33,815 nucleotides of DNA from JBFFXF01 sp041569895 (GTDB lineage: Bacteria; Planctomycetota; UBA8108; JACQVS01): positions 1-33,815 of the forward strand of contig JBFFXF010000047.1 in the NCBI GenBank assembly GCA_041569895.1, in the 5' to 3' direction. The notes under the pieces were generated by a model. The model searched no databases, had not been told where the DNA came from, and worked only from the letters and a program-made list of their open reading frames with translations. The position numbers and the translations under genes were made by a program. Shown here one piece after another: positions 15,810 through 22,843 of the stretch (within the stretch, counting starts at the first letter, position 1; each line of letters begins with the position of its first letter).

Positions 15810-16373
15810 GCGATCGTCGTCGCCGCACTCGTGAACTCGCGCGAGATTGCGGTCCGCTATCATTTGTACCGACTCCGGGAGGATCCGGAGTACGTTCTCC
15901 AGCTGGATCCGGACGACCCGATCGCCACCGAGTCGGTCTCGCGGTTCCTTGCCGACAACGCGAGTCGTACGGCGTTCGTGGGCCTGTATCTCCAATTCGC
16001 GCTGCTGGATCGACGGAACAAGCCCAATCGCCCGCCGGTCAGCCACACCGCTGTGAGGATCGACCGTGAGCGCATGTGGCGTTCGTGGGAATGCAACCGA
16101 GGCACTTCTACCGTTTATCTGCATGGTGCGCCGATGGCGCCGGAGCTGACAGCGATGACCGGCTTTCTCCCGGCCGAGTTCGCATGGCCTCATCTCGAGA
16201 TCGAAGGCGTCTGGGTGCGAGCCGACGCGGTCGGCGAGAGAATCGAGATCCGACCCGTCCAGCTCGAATCGGGAGTGCTCGACAGCGAAGACTTCCGGAT
16301 CATCGACGCGATCGACGAACGGATGCGGGACCTGAAAGCTCGAGGATTGCCCTTCGTGAGCCCACGAAGATAG
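15759..16373 (+). CDS. Membrane-anchored protein of unknown function, copy 2
   Basis: A 204-residue diverged paralogue of the preceding gene, 39 bp downstream. The GTG at 15759 sits in the same sequence context (GACTGGAG...AGCCCGTG), with GGAGAG as the ribosome-binding site. One membrane segment lies at about residues 7-26. Shared features are the basic start, the DPxDxIATxxVSRxLAxxAxRTAFVxLYL stretch and a conserved FLPAEFAWPHLEIEG block matching LLPADFEWRDLQIEG in copy 1. The middle has diverged strongly, consistent with an old tandem duplication. The function is unknown. Confidence 0.7.
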   Translation: MPRRGKKVAIACGAILVAIVVAALVNSREIAVRYHLYRLREDPEYVLQLDPDDPIATESVSRFLADNASRTAFVGLYLQFALLDRRNKPNRPPVSHTAVRIDRERMWRSWECNRGTSTVYLHGAPMAPELTAMTGFLPAEFAWPHLEIEGVWVRADAVGERIEIRPVQLESGVLDSEDFRIIDAIDERMRDLKARGLPFVSPRR

Positions 16374-16937
16374 GGAAATCGCAATGAAGACCCGCTCCCT
16401 CCAAGAGCCGCACCCCCCGGCGAGCTCAACGCCCGCCGGGGCGGCCCGTTTCACTTCTTCTCTCGGGCGCACGCCAAGACGCTGCGAGAGCTTTCCGATC
16501 TGATCGTTGAGCCTCGCCGTGACTACAAACTGAACAACGACTACCGCGCGCTCTACGCGCGGCGGGTGATGGAGCGGGAGCCCGATCTGGCGGGCTTCTT
16601 TCAGGTGAGAAAGCGGAGTGGAGAGCATGACGTTCGTTCCGGCGGACCTCGCCGCGGCCACGCAGAGCGGCGACTGGGTGTCGCTCAAGAACTACGACGG
16701 CCTCATCGTCCTGTGGTCCTGTGGGGCCGTGACGCGGAAGCCGATCACTGGCTGTCGCGGTTGCTCGACCTCGCGCCGAAGCGCAACCTGCTCTACTTCC
16801 TCACCATCGCGGAGCTTTCCCGGATTCGGTCCGCGGGCGAGAAGAGGCTCGACTGGATCGACGAGTTCGACATCGAAAGGGCGAGCGTCGAGAACGGACA
16901 CGAACTATCCGCCGACCTCAGTCTCCCCGTTATCTGA
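16374..16937 (+). pseudogene. Decayed phage-like gene cluster
   Basis: Protein-like sequence alternates between frames. One frame reads GGPFHFFSRAHAKTLRELSD and continues through EREPDLAGFF (about 16430-16605). The next frame, from an ATG at 16627 with GGAG upstream, reads MTFVPADLAAATQSGDWVSL to KNYDGLIVLW (to about 16717). The first frame then resumes with WLSRLLDLAPKRNLLYFLTI and ends SADLSLPVI at the TAG-free stop at 16937. The 16627 piece matches the N-terminus of the phage-like family whose later part lies on the minus strand at 14908-15040. The remaining pieces are unrecognised. There is no intact gene; this reads as remnants of a phage or related element. Confidence 0.5.
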
Positions 16938-16940
16938 GCC

Positions 16941-18127
16941 CTACCCCATCCGCTCCATCGCCGCGATCGCCTTCTCCCGATCCTGCTCTGCGTAGACCTG
17001 AGTCACGGTCACGATCCGGTGGCCGAGCACCTTCGCCGTCTCGAGGCCGAACTCCCTCCGCAGAGCGGTGGCCGCGTTGTGGCGAAGTTGGTGGGGGTGC
17101 CAGTGGGGGACCCGGCGCGCTTGCACGCGCGACGAATGGCTGTGAGGTAGCTCTGGCGAGTGTACCTCTCGCCGGCGCGACGCTTCGGCTTCGCGACTCG
17201 GTTGGTCCCGCGTCGGTTGCCGCAGGAGAGCGGCGTCTTCCGCACCGCCTCGCGCGCGGCGCGGCGCTCCTCGTCGGCGTCGCGCGGGGAGAAAAGATAG
17301 GCGTCGAGAGCTCGATCGCGCATGAACGGCCTGACGACGCGCTGCGCACGAGGGCCGAGCCAGACCAGGCGCTCGTGGCCGTGGTGAGCCGTCTTGTGGG
17401 CACCGGGCCGATACTCCCACACGGGGCCGGAGGTGTCGAGGTCGACGGCTCGCATCGCGAGGACCTCGCCGGAGCGGGCGCCGGTGAGCCGCTGGAGCTC
17501 GATCATCGCCCAGATCTGCCGGGAGACGTGCGGCCTGACGGCATCGACGTGCGAGTCGGGGACCGGCTTCACGGGGTCGGTCTCGCGCGCCGAGGAGCGC
17601 CCGGCGCGGAGTCCCTCGAGCGTCTGGAGACGCTGGAAGACCTCGACGTCGACGAGCTCCTCGGTGACGCCCCACTTGAAGGCGCGCTTGATTCGGTCGA
17701 CGCATCCGTTCACGTACGTTCTCGAGAGTTTGCGCGCGATGAGGCGCTGACGAACGGCCTTCAGCGACTTCGGACTGAACTCGGCCACGCGCGTGTTCTC
17801 GTAGAGCTCTCGAAGCGGCTTCAGGGCGTGCCGGATGTTGTCCTGCGTGGCGGTGGGGGACCCGTCGGGGTGGCGGTAGTACTCCCAGACGTGCGTCCAG
17901 TACCGATCCAGGAGCTCCGCGATCGTGATCTCCTCGGGCGAGACCGCGGAGAGCCGCTGGTTGGCTTCCCACTCGGCGAGGACCTGAGCGTACCGCTTGT
18001 GGCTCTCGACGCTGTCGTACCGTCCGAGATAGACGCGTTGGCCGTCGAGGAAGACGTACGCTCTGTCGGCTCCACGATCCCCGCTCGAGCGTCGATGTCG
18101 CTTGTACGGCGGAAGAGTGTCGGGCAC
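16941..18127 (-). pseudogene. Tyrosine recombinase (integrase) with one frameshift
   Basis: A phage-type integrase that would recombine the element with the chromosome. The N-terminal part starts at a GTG (18127) with AGGAG 6 nt upstream; it includes a DNA-arm-binding-like region (YVFLDGQRVYLGRYDS) and a SAM-like core-binding domain. The catalytic part has box I R in TGARSGEVLAMR, HQLRH (HxxR), LGHR and the nucleophile Tyr in VTQVYAE. Reading continues to about 17112, where one base appears to be missing in the GGGGGACCC run. Restoring one base there gives AGVPHWHPHQLRHNA and an intact end at 16941, about 395 residues in total, the usual family length. It may be a real inactivating mutation or a homopolymer sequencing error. 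The gene lies just 3' of tRNA-Val, the typical position for such an integrase. Confidence 0.85.
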
Positions 18128-18249
18128 GGCCGTCTCCTTTCCGGTTCGCGTCTGCGTACCAGGCGCGTACCAGAAATCGAACTTCCCTCACGGCCGCACC
18201 GCCACGCTGGCGGGTGACTCGACGAATCGAGTCCGGCGGGTCTTAAGAA

Positions 18250-18326
18250 TGGTGGGCGATACTGGATTCGAACCAGTGACTTCCACCGTGTGAGGATGGC
18301 GCTCTAACCAACTGAGCTAATCGCCC
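18250..18326 (-). tRNA. tRNA-Val (anticodon CAC), CCA encoded
   Basis: A full cloverleaf on the minus strand. The acceptor is GGGCGAT/ATCGCCC, the D arm GCTC/GAGC, the anticodon stem CCATC/GGTGG with loop CTCACAC (anticodon CAC), and the T arm ACTGG/CCAGT with loop TTCGAAT. The 3' end is ACCA, so CCA is encoded. The integrase lies immediately downstream, suggesting that the tRNA 3' end served as an attachment site. Confidence 0.97.
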
Positions 18327-18352
18327 ACCGGACCTCTCGAAGATCGATCGGG

Positions 18353-18381
18353 AGTATAGCAGAGGCGGGCGGCGGGCTCAA
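18353..18381 (-). promoter_or_regulatory. Promoter of tRNA-Val
   Basis: On the minus strand, TTGAGC (18381-18376) and TATACT (18358-18353) are separated by 17 bp, with a TG one base before the -10. The -10 lies 26 nt before the mature tRNA 5' end. It is one of the best sigma-70-like promoters in the window. Confidence 0.6.
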
Positions 18382-18414
18382 CCTCGAGGGTGCACTCTGC
18401 GCGTCCCGGCCCGG

Positions 18415-18436
18415 TCCGTCCGCGATCGCGGACGGA
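18415..18436. repeat. Perfect 22-bp palindrome
   Basis: TCCGTCCGCGA followed directly by its exact reverse complement, with no spacer, upstream of the tRNA promoter and just before the truncated dockerin gene. Such a perfect dyad could be a regulator-binding site, a cruciform or a scar of element integration. Confidence 0.6.
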
Positions 18437-18475
18437 TGGTGTTGTGAAATTCACTGATATTTCATGCCCTCCTGA

Positions 18476-18820
18476 CCATCGGCGCGTACAATCGGGCGCA
18501 CGCGGGGGCGGTCGTCTCGGCGCTGTGATCCGAACGACGACGGGCGGGTCAACATCGCGGACTCGATGTTCATCCTGGCCGGTCTCTTCATCCGCGGCGG
18601 CAGGACCCGCTGCGAGGAGGCCGACTGCAACTCCGACGGCGCGATCAACGTCGGCGATGCCGTCTTCCAGCTCAATTACCAGTTCCGTGGTGGGCCGCCT
18701 CCGGAGGCGCCGTTCCCGAAGTGCGAGGGCGCCACGAACCTGAGCTTCCCGGTCGGCTGCCGCGACGACGAGCACAAGTCGTGCGATGGCCGTGACCGCG
18801 ACGATCGCGACGCCGACTGA
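18476..18820 (+). pseudogene. Dockerin-like C-terminus of a secreted protein, 5' part missing
   Basis: Two EF-hand-like repeats, DPNDDGRVNIADSMFILAGL and CNSDGAINVGDAVFQLNYQF, are followed by RGGPPPEAPFPKC and FPVGC, the tail typical of secreted planctomycete proteins. Such tails normally end proteins of several hundred residues with a signal peptide. Here the frame opens only at 18476, after a TGA at 18473-18475, and has no start codon before the internal ATG at 18566. So only the C-terminal domain of a larger gene survives. The loss lies between the tRNA/integrase and this tail, consistent with a deletion or insertion at the tRNA. The acidic/basic end (DRDDRDAD) precedes a strong hairpin. 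Confidence 0.75.
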
Positions 18821-18832
18821 CGCTCGGAATCG

Positions 18833-18866
18833 CCCCCGCTCCGGCGAAACGTCGCCGGAGCGGGGG
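18833..18866 (+). terminator. Strong hairpin after the dockerin fragment
   Basis: A perfect 15-bp stem (arm CCCCCGCTCCGGCGA) with a 4-nt loop, AACG, 12 nt after the stop codon. No T-run follows, so it is a terminator candidate by position and strength only. Confidence 0.6.
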
Positions 18867-18996
18867 GCTCCCCGTTCGAGGGTCGCTGCCGCGAAAATCC
18901 GCGGTTCCCCTTTGCTCCCGTTTGGGCTACAAGTGCCGGTGGACCGGACGCGGCGTCTCACGGTCCGCGAGGGAGAACCGCACGAGCTCACGTTCC

Positions 18997-19845
18997 ATGG
19001 CACGGCCCGACATACGCCTGCTGGCAATCGACGTCGACGGCACGCTGGTCGACGACCGCAAGGAGATTCCCGCCGCCAACATCCGCGCTCTGCGCGCTGC
19101 CGTGGATCGCGGTGTGCACGTCGCCATCGCCTCGGGCCGGATGATCTCGAGCATCGAGATCATGGAGCGGCGTCTCGGTCTCGACTGCGCGCTGATCGCC
19201 TACAACGGGGGCAAGGTGCTGACGCCGCTGGGTGAGGGGCGGCGTGTGCTCGAGCACAACCCGCTGCCTCTCGACGTCTCCGAGCCGCTGCGCGAGTTCG
19301 CGCGGAGCGAGCGGTACCTGCTCAACTTCTACATCGACGACCGGCTCTACGCCGACTCGGTGCAGGAGCGCAATCCCCTCGTCGAGGTCTACAGCCGGCG
19401 CACCGGCTCCGTCTACAACTTCGTCGATGCGGAATGGATTGCCGGCCGCGAGACCACCAAGCTGATCCTCCTCGCCGAGGCGGAGGAGGTCTCGCGGCTC
19501 CACGGCCACTTCTCGGGCATGCTCGACGGCAGGGCGAACGTGCTGATCACCGATCCCGAGTATCTCGAGATCATGCGCGCCGACGTCGACAAGTCGACTG
19601 CGCTGCCGGCGCTCGCCCGGCACTACGGGATCGGCCTCGACCAGGTGATGGCGATCGGCGACGGACACAACGACCGTCGCATGATCGAGATCGCCGGGGT
19701 CGGCGTCGCGGTGAAAAACTCGCGCCAGGAGGTGCTCGACATCGCCGACCATGTGACCTCGCGCACCAACAACGAGGGCGCGGTGGCCGAGGCGGTGGAA
19801 CGCTGGGTGCTGGGCGAGGGGTCGGACGTCCGGGGCGGCGAGTGA
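18997..19845 (+). CDS. HAD-superfamily phosphatase (Cof/type IIB)
   Basis: A 282-residue cytoplasmic phosphatase of the Cof/YidA group, which generally act on sugar phosphates and other phosphometabolites. Motif I is DVDGTLVDD (D12 nucleophile, D14 acid/base), motif II is the ASGR segment near residue 45, the conserved Lys lies in the TTKLIL region, and motif IV is GDGHNDRRM. The type II cap domain lies between motifs II and III (about residues 85-195). I chose the ATG at 18997 because the family's N-terminus begins a few residues before DVDGT; the ribosome-binding site is weak. It converges on the UVR-motif gene with 15 bp between their ends. The specific substrate is unknown. Confidence 0.9.
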   Translation: MARPDIRLLAIDVDGTLVDDRKEIPAANIRALRAAVDRGVHVAIASGRMISSIEIMERRLGLDCALIAYNGGKVLTPLGEGRRVLEHNPLPLDVSEPLREFARSERYLLNFYIDDRLYADSVQERNPLVEVYSRRTGSVYNFVDAEWIAGRETTKLILLAEAEEVSRLHGHFSGMLDGRANVLITDPEYLEIMRADVDKSTALPALARHYGIGLDQVMAIGDGHNDRRMIEIAGVGVAVKNSRQEVLDIADHVTSRTNNEGAVAEAVERWVLGEGSDVRGGE

Positions 19846-19860
19846 CGCGAGGGGAGTACG

Positions 19861-20643
19861 CTACGCTTCCTTGCGGTCGAGGCGGCGGAGCATGTCGCGC
19901 AGCACGGCGGCGCGCTCGTAGTTCTCCTTCTCCACTGCCTTTTCCAGCTCGCGCTCAAGCTTCTCGCGCTTGCTCGGCGGCGCCTGGATCTGGGCCTGCC
20001 TGTCGATCTGATCGATCAGGTCCTGCAGGCTCTGCACCGACCGGTTGCGCTCGAACTCGAAGATCTCGTTGTTCGGGATCTCCTCGAGGTTCTCGATCTC
20101 CTTGAGGCCGTTCTTGAGGATCCTCAGCGCGCCGCGGTAATCCTCGCGCTCCTTGAGCTGCAGCAGCGCCTTGGACATCACCTGCATCCGCAGGATGTAC
20201 GGCCGGTACTGGTCGAGCATCTCGACGTGCTCCTGCTTCCCGGCGTGGCACCGCACGAACTCGAGCAGCCGCAGATTGCGACCGGTGTCGCGCATGCAGA
20301 GGCGATAGTCCTGGAGCTGGAAGAATCGCAGATAGCGGTAGTAGAAGAGGATCCCCTCGGCGTGCAGGCGCTCGCAGGACTCGTCATCGAGGACGAACTC
20401 GCGTCCGTACACGTGCGCGAGGTGGCTGTAGTGATCGAGCCAGGAGTCGAACCCCTCGGGACGCAGCCCGTCGGGCCGCCCGTGCACCTCGTACTGCTCG
20501 ATCCCGAGTGGGAGCCGCACCTGGAGCACCTCGCGGCCGTTCGGCATCCGCACGCGGCGGATGTTCTTCTCGGAGTCCTCCTCCTCGTACTCCCAGCCCC
20601 TGAGGATCGGAGAGATGTCGTTGATCGAGTCGTGCTTCTTCAT
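19861..20643 (-). CDS. UVR-motif coiled-coil protein
   Basis: A 260-residue soluble protein ending in a UVR motif (KLERELEKAVEKENYERAA onward, about residues 228-257), the helical hairpin by which UvrB and UvrC contact each other; McsA-type proteins also have it. The rest is mostly predicted helix and is rich in charged residues, Tyr and Leu (for example FYYRYLRFFQLQDYRLCMRD). A central region, about 110-190, could be TPR-like. It is not UvrB, UvrC or ClpC and lacks the CxxC zinc motifs of McsA. Similar UVR-tailed proteins of unknown function seem characteristic of planctomycetes and relatives. The upstream region carries an unusual short tandem repeat. Confidence 0.75.
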   Translation of the reverse strand: MKKHDSINDISPILRGWEYEEEDSEKNIRRVRMPNGREVLQVRLPLGIEQYEVHGRPDGLRPEGFDSWLDHYSHLAHVYGREFVLDDESCERLHAEGILFYYRYLRFFQLQDYRLCMRDTGRNLRLLEFVRCHAGKQEHVEMLDQYRPYILRMQVMSKALLQLKEREDYRGALRILKNGLKEIENLEEIPNNEIFEFERNRSVQSLQDLIDQIDRQAQIQAPPSKREKLERELEKAVEKENYERAAVLRDMLRRLDRKEA

Positions 20644-20961
20644 GACGTTGCCCTGCGGGCAGCTGTCTTCCGGGCTCGCCGGGGAAGGCGCTCGCGCGTC
20701 TTCTCGTCAGCGCCTCCGAAGTCTGCGGGCTTCACAGTCCCGTTCGAGAGCGCTCGCGACCGTAATTCGCACGTCTGTCTTCGCACGCCTGATTTCGCGC
20801 GCGTTTTCGCGCGTCTGTGCGCGAGTCCGTTCGCGACTCTCCTCTTCACATTTTCGATTCTACCAAAGGTCCGACCTCGATTCACTCCGAAACAGAGCGC
20901 CGCCGGAATTCCGCCGCGACTCTTGACTTTCATTTCTTGACATCATCGCGTTCAGCGAGAC
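20644..20961. other. Intergenic region of 318 bases with degenerate 14-bp repeats
   Basis: No gene is visible. It holds the TTCGC-type repeat at 20766-20819 and a minus-strand TAGAAT-like -10 (ATTCTA near 20857-20862) that could drive the UVR gene. It also has an AT-richer stretch with TTGAC twice (about 20923-20941) next to the 3' end of the following gene. Confidence 0.5.
20766..20819 (+). repeat. Four degenerate tandem repeats, TTCGCRCGYCTG type
   Basis: Units begin at 20766, 20780, 20794 and 20806 (spacing 14, 14 and 12). The first, second and fourth read TTCGCACGTCTGTC, TTCGCACGCCTGAT and TTCGCGCGTCTGTG. They lie upstream of the UVR gene and could be binding sites or simple slippage products. 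Confidence 0.65.
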
Positions 20962-21489
20962 TCAAAACGGCCGTCGTCCGTCGATCAGCTCGTGCGCCGC
21001 GCGCAGGATCTTCCACCGTCCCTCCTCGACGATCAGGTCGCCCGTGAACGCGATCGTGCTCACTCGCTTCTCCCGCGGCGAGCCGTCGTCCCCGTCCTTG
21101 CCGCTCGAGGCGGCGCGACGGTGAAACGAGACGATCACGCGGACCGTCGCCGTCTTCTCCTCGCCGTCGGCGATCGAGATGGAGTCGTCGTCGAGCTCGG
21201 CCAGCTCGCACCGGTAGAGGAACTCGCTCTCCGCGTCGAGGTTCCGGCGCACGAATCCCATGAAGGCGAGGATCGTCTGCTGGCGGTCCAGGCCGGAATC
21301 GATCTCACGGAAGTCCTCGGCGAGGGCGCCGCCGATCCGTCGCGCGCTGCCGTCGTTGAACGCCTCCTCGAGCGACTCGAGCATCCACCGGATCTTCGTC
21401 TCGTCGGACGCCAGCGTCACGGCGAACCAGTAGACCAGGATCCCGATACCGATCCCGGCGCCGCCGACGATCAGGAACTTCCGCGCCAT
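20962..21489 (-). CDS. Membrane-anchored NTF2/SnoaL-like protein
   Basis: A 175-residue protein with one N-terminal membrane segment (VGGAGIGIGILVYWFAVTLA) and a soluble domain that would face outside the cytoplasm. The pattern of an early helix (IRWMLESLEEAFNDGSARRI), a DFREID turn and a C-terminal strand EEGRWKILRAAHEL is typical of the NTF2-like fold, so this is a fold-level guess, not a function. GGAGG precedes the ATG at good spacing, and a TATAAT lies 25 nt upstream. It is divergent from the DUF218 gene, with a second TATAAT facing the other way in the same 131 bp. Confidence 0.7.
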   Translation of the reverse strand: MARKFLIVGGAGIGIGILVYWFAVTLASDETKIRWMLESLEEAFNDGSARRIGGALAEDFREIDSGLDRQQTILAFMGFVRRNLDAESEFLYRCELAELDDDSISIADGEEKTATVRVIVSFHRRAASSGKDGDDGSPREKRVSTIAFTGDLIVEEGRWKILRAAHELIDGRRPF

Positions 21490-21513
21490 CGCTCACCTCC
21501 ATGACCGTCAGCG

Positions 21514-21519
21514 ATTATA
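21514..21519 (-). promoter_or_regulatory. -10 element of the NTF2-like gene
   Basis: TATAAT on the minus strand, 25 nt before the start codon. The -35 is not clear. Confidence 0.45.
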
Positions 21520-21569
21520 GCCGGGCGGCGTGCGGGAATCGCGCCGCCACATTCCAGCGAAGAACGCCA

Positions 21570-21597
21570 TTGCCCGCCCGCGGTCGCCGTCTATAAT
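21570..21597 (+). promoter_or_regulatory. Promoter of the DUF218 gene
   Basis: TTGCCC (21570-21575) and TATAAT (21592-21597) with a 16-bp spacer. Transcription would start about 15 nt before the GTG start codon at 21621. Confidence 0.55.
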
Positions 21598-21620
21598 CGG
21601 CGCGGCACGGAGCGGCGAGC

Positions 21621-22691
21621 GTGACCACCCGGACGGAGTCGAAGAGAAACTGCGAGGTGGGGGAGGCGGGCGGCGACGCGGGTCGTCGGACCGGCTCGAT
21701 GCTTCACTGGGTGCTCTTCCTGAGCCGGCCGTTCGGGATCAGCCTCGGCCTCTTCATCGCGCTCAACCTGTTCCTCGCCCTCAAGGAGCCGATCCTCTCG
21801 GCCACCAACGTCTGGCTCGGCGTGCCGCTCTCCGAGCCGTGGCGGTCGCTCTTCGCGTCGATCCTCGGTGTGGCCTTGCTCGCGCCGCACAAGCTCGGGG
21901 AGCGGCGCTGGCTGCGGCTCCTCGCCGCCGGAATCATTCTCGGCTTCCTCCTGCTGGTCCTGAGCAACGCGTTCGCCTACTACCACAAGCTGTTCTCGGG
22001 AGACATCTCGACCCACGCGAAGTTCCCCTTCAGCCTCGTGGTGGCGCTGATTCTCGCCATGGAGCTCGCCCGCGTGCTGGCCTGGCGTCCAGCGCGCCTG
22101 CCGCTGCCCGCGCCGGCGAAGCGATTCTTCGGCACCGCGCTGGTCGGACTGGCGTGTTTCGTACTGATCCTCGCGCACATATACACCTTCGGGATGACCG
22201 ACTACTCGCAGAACGCGCGCGGCGTGCAGGCCGCCGTGATTCTCGGCGCGCGGGTGTACCGCGACGGGACCCTGTCGACGGCGCTCCGGGACCGGGTCGA
22301 TCGCGGCGTCGAGCTCTTCAAGGACGGGGTGGTGCGCTTCCTGATCCTCAGCGGCGGCACCGATGCGAGCGGCACGAGCGAGCCGATGGCGATGGCGACC
22401 CACGCCATGCGGCGGAGCGTGCCGCCGGGCGCGCTGATCTTCGATCTGGGGGGAAACACGACCTACGACTCGGCGCGCAACTGCGCCAGCATCGCCAGGG
22501 ACGAGGGCTTCGATGCGCTGATCGTCGTCAGCCAGTACTTCCACAACGCCCGCGTCAAGCTGATCTTCGAGCGCTCGGGGGTGCGCTGCTACACGGTGCC
22601 CGCCAGGCCGTCACGGCCGTTCCGGCGCGAGGTCTACTTCCTGTGCCGCGAGGCGGTGGCGTATTTGTACTACTTGTTGTTTCACCACTGA
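21621..22691 (+). CDS. DUF218/SanA-YdcF-like membrane protein
   Basis: A 356-residue protein with four or five predicted membrane segments in the first 190 residues and a C-terminal DUF218 domain (about 200-345). The domain has AVILGARVYRDGTLSTALRD, FLILSGGTD and NTTYDSARNCASIA, matching the ElyC/SanA/YdcF family, whose members affect envelope integrity and vancomycin or osmotic sensitivity in enterobacteria. The domain would lie on the outer side of the membrane. The GTG at 21621 has GGAG 9 nt upstream and fits the promoter position; the ATG at 21699 is an alternative that would still keep the first membrane segment. The enzymatic activity of the family is not settled. Confidence 0.85.
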   Translation: MTTRTESKRNCEVGEAGGDAGRRTGSMLHWVLFLSRPFGISLGLFIALNLFLALKEPILSATNVWLGVPLSEPWRSLFASILGVALLAPHKLGERRWLRLLAAGIILGFLLLVLSNAFAYYHKLFSGDISTHAKFPFSLVVALILAMELARVLAWRPARLPLPAPAKRFFGTALVGLACFVLILAHIYTFGMTDYSQNARGVQAAVILGARVYRDGTLSTALRDRVDRGVELFKDGVVRFLILSGGTDASGTSEPMAMATHAMRRSVPPGALIFDLGGNTTYDSARNCASIARDEGFDALIVVSQYFHNARVKLIFERSGVRCYTVPARPSRPFRREVYFLCREAVAYLYYLLFHH

Positions 22692-22748
22692 GGTGGGCCC
22701 GTCCCCGTCGCTCACCGGGAGAACGAGAACTCCGCGTGGTTCGGTTCT

Positions 22749-22774
22749 TCGAGGACGAGGGCGACTTCGGGCAC
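22749..22774 (+). repeat. Intergenic repeat module, second copy
   Basis: TCGAGGACGAGG followed by GCGACTTCGGGCAC, identical to 10683-10707 apart from one extra G. It lies between the convergent ends of the DUF218 and His-rich genes and runs directly into the G-rich array. Confidence 0.85.
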
Positions 22775-22831
22775 GGGACCGGGACCGGGGACGGGGACGG
22801 GGACGGGGACGGGGACGGGGACGGGGACGGA
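22775..22831 (+). repeat. G-rich hexamer array (GGGGAC)
   Basis: Two GGGACC units followed by about seven GGGGAC units and a final GGAGGC. Regularly spaced runs of four G on the plus strand could form G-quadruplexes. The array ends 13 bp from the stop codon of the His-rich gene. Confidence 0.9.
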
Positions 22832-22843
22832 GGCGAAGAGCGG

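Noticed and set aside
14991..16688. Minus-strand open frame of 565 codons across the duplicated membrane-protein genes
   Set aside because: It is antisense to two genes with good ribosome-binding sites, membrane anchors and shared homology; its product is Arg/Asp-rich and resembles no real protein.
18250..18326. Second attachment-site copy of the tRNA-Val 3' end between 14900 and 16950
   Set aside because: I looked for the T-arm/acceptor sequence near the element's likely far end and did not find it.
20923..20941. Plus-strand promoter from TTGACT and TTGACA
   Set aside because: There is no downstream plus-strand gene; the next gene is on the minus strand, and no -10 follows at proper spacing.
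22749..22831. Coding for Asp-Gly/Thr-Gly or Pro-Ser repeat peptides
   Set aside because: The hexamer arrays translate to such repeats in several frames on both strands, but they lie between genes and have no start or ribosome-binding site.
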